Below the pieces are notes generated by a model, which was not told where the DNA came from, searched no databases, and saw only the letters and a list, made by a program, of their open reading frames with translations. Of a stretch of DNA of 22,355 bases, positions 21,417 through 22,355 are shown piece after piece. Positions within the stretch are counted from its first letter, which is position 1; every line of letters begins with the position of its first letter. Source of the stretch: Christensenella sp. UBA1242 (GTDB lineage Bacteria > Bacillota > Clostridia > Christensenellales > UBA1242); contig DBWI01000009.1 of assembly GCA_002308915.1 (NCBI GenBank), positions 5,719-28,073 on the forward strand, given 5' to 3'. The position numbers and the translations under genes were made by a program.

Positions 21417-21923
21417 ATGGCTAACAATAAATTAGGAAGACCAACAGATCAAAGAATGGCAGTGCTTAGAAACCAAGTTTCTAATTTGTTCAAGTATGGC
21501 AGAATTGAAACAAGCGTTGAAAAAGCAAAAGCTGTTCAATCAAAGGCTGAAAAAATACTTACTCTTGCAATTAATACTTATGAAGACAATGTTAAAGTTA
21601 CAAAAACTGTAACAGAAAATGGCGCAAAGGTAACAAAAGAAGTTATCAATGATGGTCCAAAGAAACTTGCTGCAAGAAGAAAAATTATGGCTTTTGTTTA
21701 TGATATGCCAGAAGAAAGAAGAGAAAAAGAAGGTCTTGAGGCATACAGAGCAAGAACACAAGGTATTAATCATCCACTTGTTGAAAAACTCTTTAACGTT
21801 TATGCTCCAAAATATGCAGAAAGAGCAAAAGAACTTGGTAATTTTGGTGGCTATACAAGAGTTATTAAAACAGGCACACGTCGTGGTGATGCAAGCGAAC
21901 TTGCAATTGTAGAGTTGGTTTAA
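21417..21923 (+). CDS. rplQ: Ribosomal protein bL17 with two internal insertions
   Basis: A 168-residue bL17; most bacterial L17 are about 112-130 residues. The core begins NKLGRPTDQRMAVLRNQVSNLF and ends GGYTRVIKTGTRRGDASELAIVELV. Two extra stretches are visible: about residues 54-82 (Lys/Thr/Val-rich, includes KVTKTVTENGAKVTKEV) and about 97-121 (Glu/Arg-rich, between YDMPEE and NHPLVEKLF). The ORF is open to an ATG at 21393 within rpoA, but 21417 has AAAGGAG upstream and the family's N-terminus. Ends the ribosomal cluster before a strong terminator. Confidence 0.96.
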   Translation: MANNKLGRPTDQRMAVLRNQVSNLFKYGRIETSVEKAKAVQSKAEKILTLAINTYEDNVKVTKTVTENGAKVTKEVINDGPKKLAARRKIMAFVYDMPEERREKEGLEAYRARTQGINHPLVEKLFNVYAPKYAERAKELGNFGGYTRVIKTGTRRGDASELAIVELV

Positions 21924-21936
21924 TATTATGTATAAT

Positions 21937-21970
21937 AAAAATACTCAAATTTAATTTGAGTATTTTTTTA
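21937..21970 (+). terminator. Strong intrinsic terminator after rplQ
   Basis: Bases 21937-21950 pair with 21954-21967 (14 bp, 3-nt loop TTA), with a T run to 21969. It closes the large ribosomal cluster. Being symmetric A/T at the ends, it could also work on the minus strand. Confidence 0.92.
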
Positions 21971-21983
21971 TTTTTGATACAAT
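21955..21983 (+). promoter_or_regulatory. Possible promoter for the ADP-ribosylglycohydrolase gene
   Basis: TACAAT (21978-21983) with TTTGAG (21955-21960) 17 bp upstream, the latter inside the rplQ terminator. The -35 match is partial. Transcription would start near 21990, just in front of the ribosome binding site TAGGAG (21989-21994). Confidence 0.4.
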
Positions 21984-21999
21984 AATTTTAGGAGAAATT

Positions 22000-22355
22000 A
22001 TGTACGGAGTTATTATTGGTGATATTGTAGGTTCTGTATATGAGGGTATAGAAGCTATAAACAAAAGAAACGGCATTATTACGCCATACAAAGAAAGAAT
22101 AAAGATACTTAACAAAAAAACACCACTATTTACTGATGAGTGTTCTTTTACTGATGATACTGTTTTGTCTTGTGCTGTTTTGTATGCTATTAAAAACAAA
22201 CTTGATTATGCCGAGTGTTTTAGGAAATTTGGTAAAGAAGAATTAAATCGTTTGCATAAATGCAATATGCCATCAAGGTTTGGTAAATGTTTTTTAAAGT
22301 GGCTTGATGGAGATTTCGTTGGTGACAGTTATGGCAATGGTTCAGCGATGAGAGT
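22000..22355 (+). CDS. ADP-ribosylglycohydrolase (DraG) family protein, N-terminal fragment (3' end outside window)
   Basis: The first 118 codons of a protein of the ADP-ribosyl-glycohydrolase family, which removes ADP-ribose from proteins, nucleic acids or small molecules using two Mg ions. Motifs visible in order: GDIVGSVYE (7-15), FTDDT (50-54) with the first Mg-binding aspartates, and GNGSAMR (112-118), whose Gly-Asn-Gly forms part of the substrate pocket. The C-terminal D.D..A.....G Mg site lies beyond the window. ATG at 22000 has TAGGAG 5-6 nt upstream. It is separated from rplQ by a strong terminator, so it is probably an independent gene. The substrate cannot be told. Confidence 0.9.
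   Translation, partial: MYGVIIGDIVGSVYEGIEAINKRNGIITPYKERIKILNKKTPLFTDECSFTDDTVLSCAVLYAIKNKLDYAECFRKFGKEELNRLHKCNMPSRFGKCFLKWLDGDFVGDSYGNGSAMR

Noticed and set aside
1..22355. CRISPR arrays, insertion sequences, phage genes, tRNA or rRNA genes.
   Set aside because: No periodic repeats, transposase-like proteins, terminal inverted repeats or cloverleaf-like segments were recognised by reading; a tool scan was not possible.

Overview
The window is AT-rich chromosomal DNA of a low-GC, Gram-positive-type bacterium, most likely an uncultured member of the Clostridia. This rests on near-consensus AGGAGG ribosome binding sites, zinc-type S14, S4 and L36, the Firmicutes-style S10-spc-alpha ribosomal order (secY-adk-map-KOW protein-infA-rpmJ-rpsM-rpsK-rpsD-rpoA-rplQ), and a rplI/yycJ/htrA/rlmH cluster that resembles the wal region of Bacillus. 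The exact lineage cannot be fixed by eye. No mobile element, CRISPR array, tRNA or rRNA was found.

Region 1 (1-6100) is a mixed housekeeping and envelope segment. It opens with the 3' end of pyruvate phosphate dikinase. A convergent Cys-rich protein with two DUF1540-like halves follows; its 3' end contains the ppdK terminator hairpin. From a good promoter at about 682-711 runs rplI, then a YycJ/WalJ-type metallo-beta-lactamase-fold protein, a lipoprotein HtrA-like serine protease, two tandem CPBP-family membrane proteases, rlmH (23S rRNA methyltransferase) and tadA (tRNA adenosine deaminase). A terminator at 6075-6098 closes the region.

Region 2 (6134-16831) starts with a consensus promoter and a leader of about 218 nt that can fold into three stacked or branched helical domains. 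It is followed by one dense operon: rpsJ-rplC-rplD-rplW-rplB-rpsS-rplV-rpsC-rplP-rpmC-rpsQ (S10 part) and rplN-rplX-rplE-rpsN-rpsH-rplF-rplR-rpsE-rpmD-rplO-secY (spc part). Gaps are mostly 8-18 nt, with one-base stop/start overlaps at rplD/rplW, rpsC/rplP and rplO/secY.

Region 3 (16832-21923) carries adk, map, a small KOW-type RNA-binding protein, infA, rpmJ, rpsM, rpsK, rpsD, rpoA and rplQ, and ends in a strong terminator. Two non-terminator hairpins stand out here, between secY and adk and between rpmJ and rpsM. A partial ADP-ribosylglycohydrolase-family gene with its own putative promoter begins at 22000 and runs off the window.

Most of the window is standard translation machinery. The points that go beyond routine annotation are the structured S10 leader, a terminator-like hairpin whose loop holds the htrA start site, a possible leaderless membrane-protease gene inside a shortened wal-like neighbourhood, and unusual additions to L17 and L24. 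I found no convincing wholly new multi-gene system.
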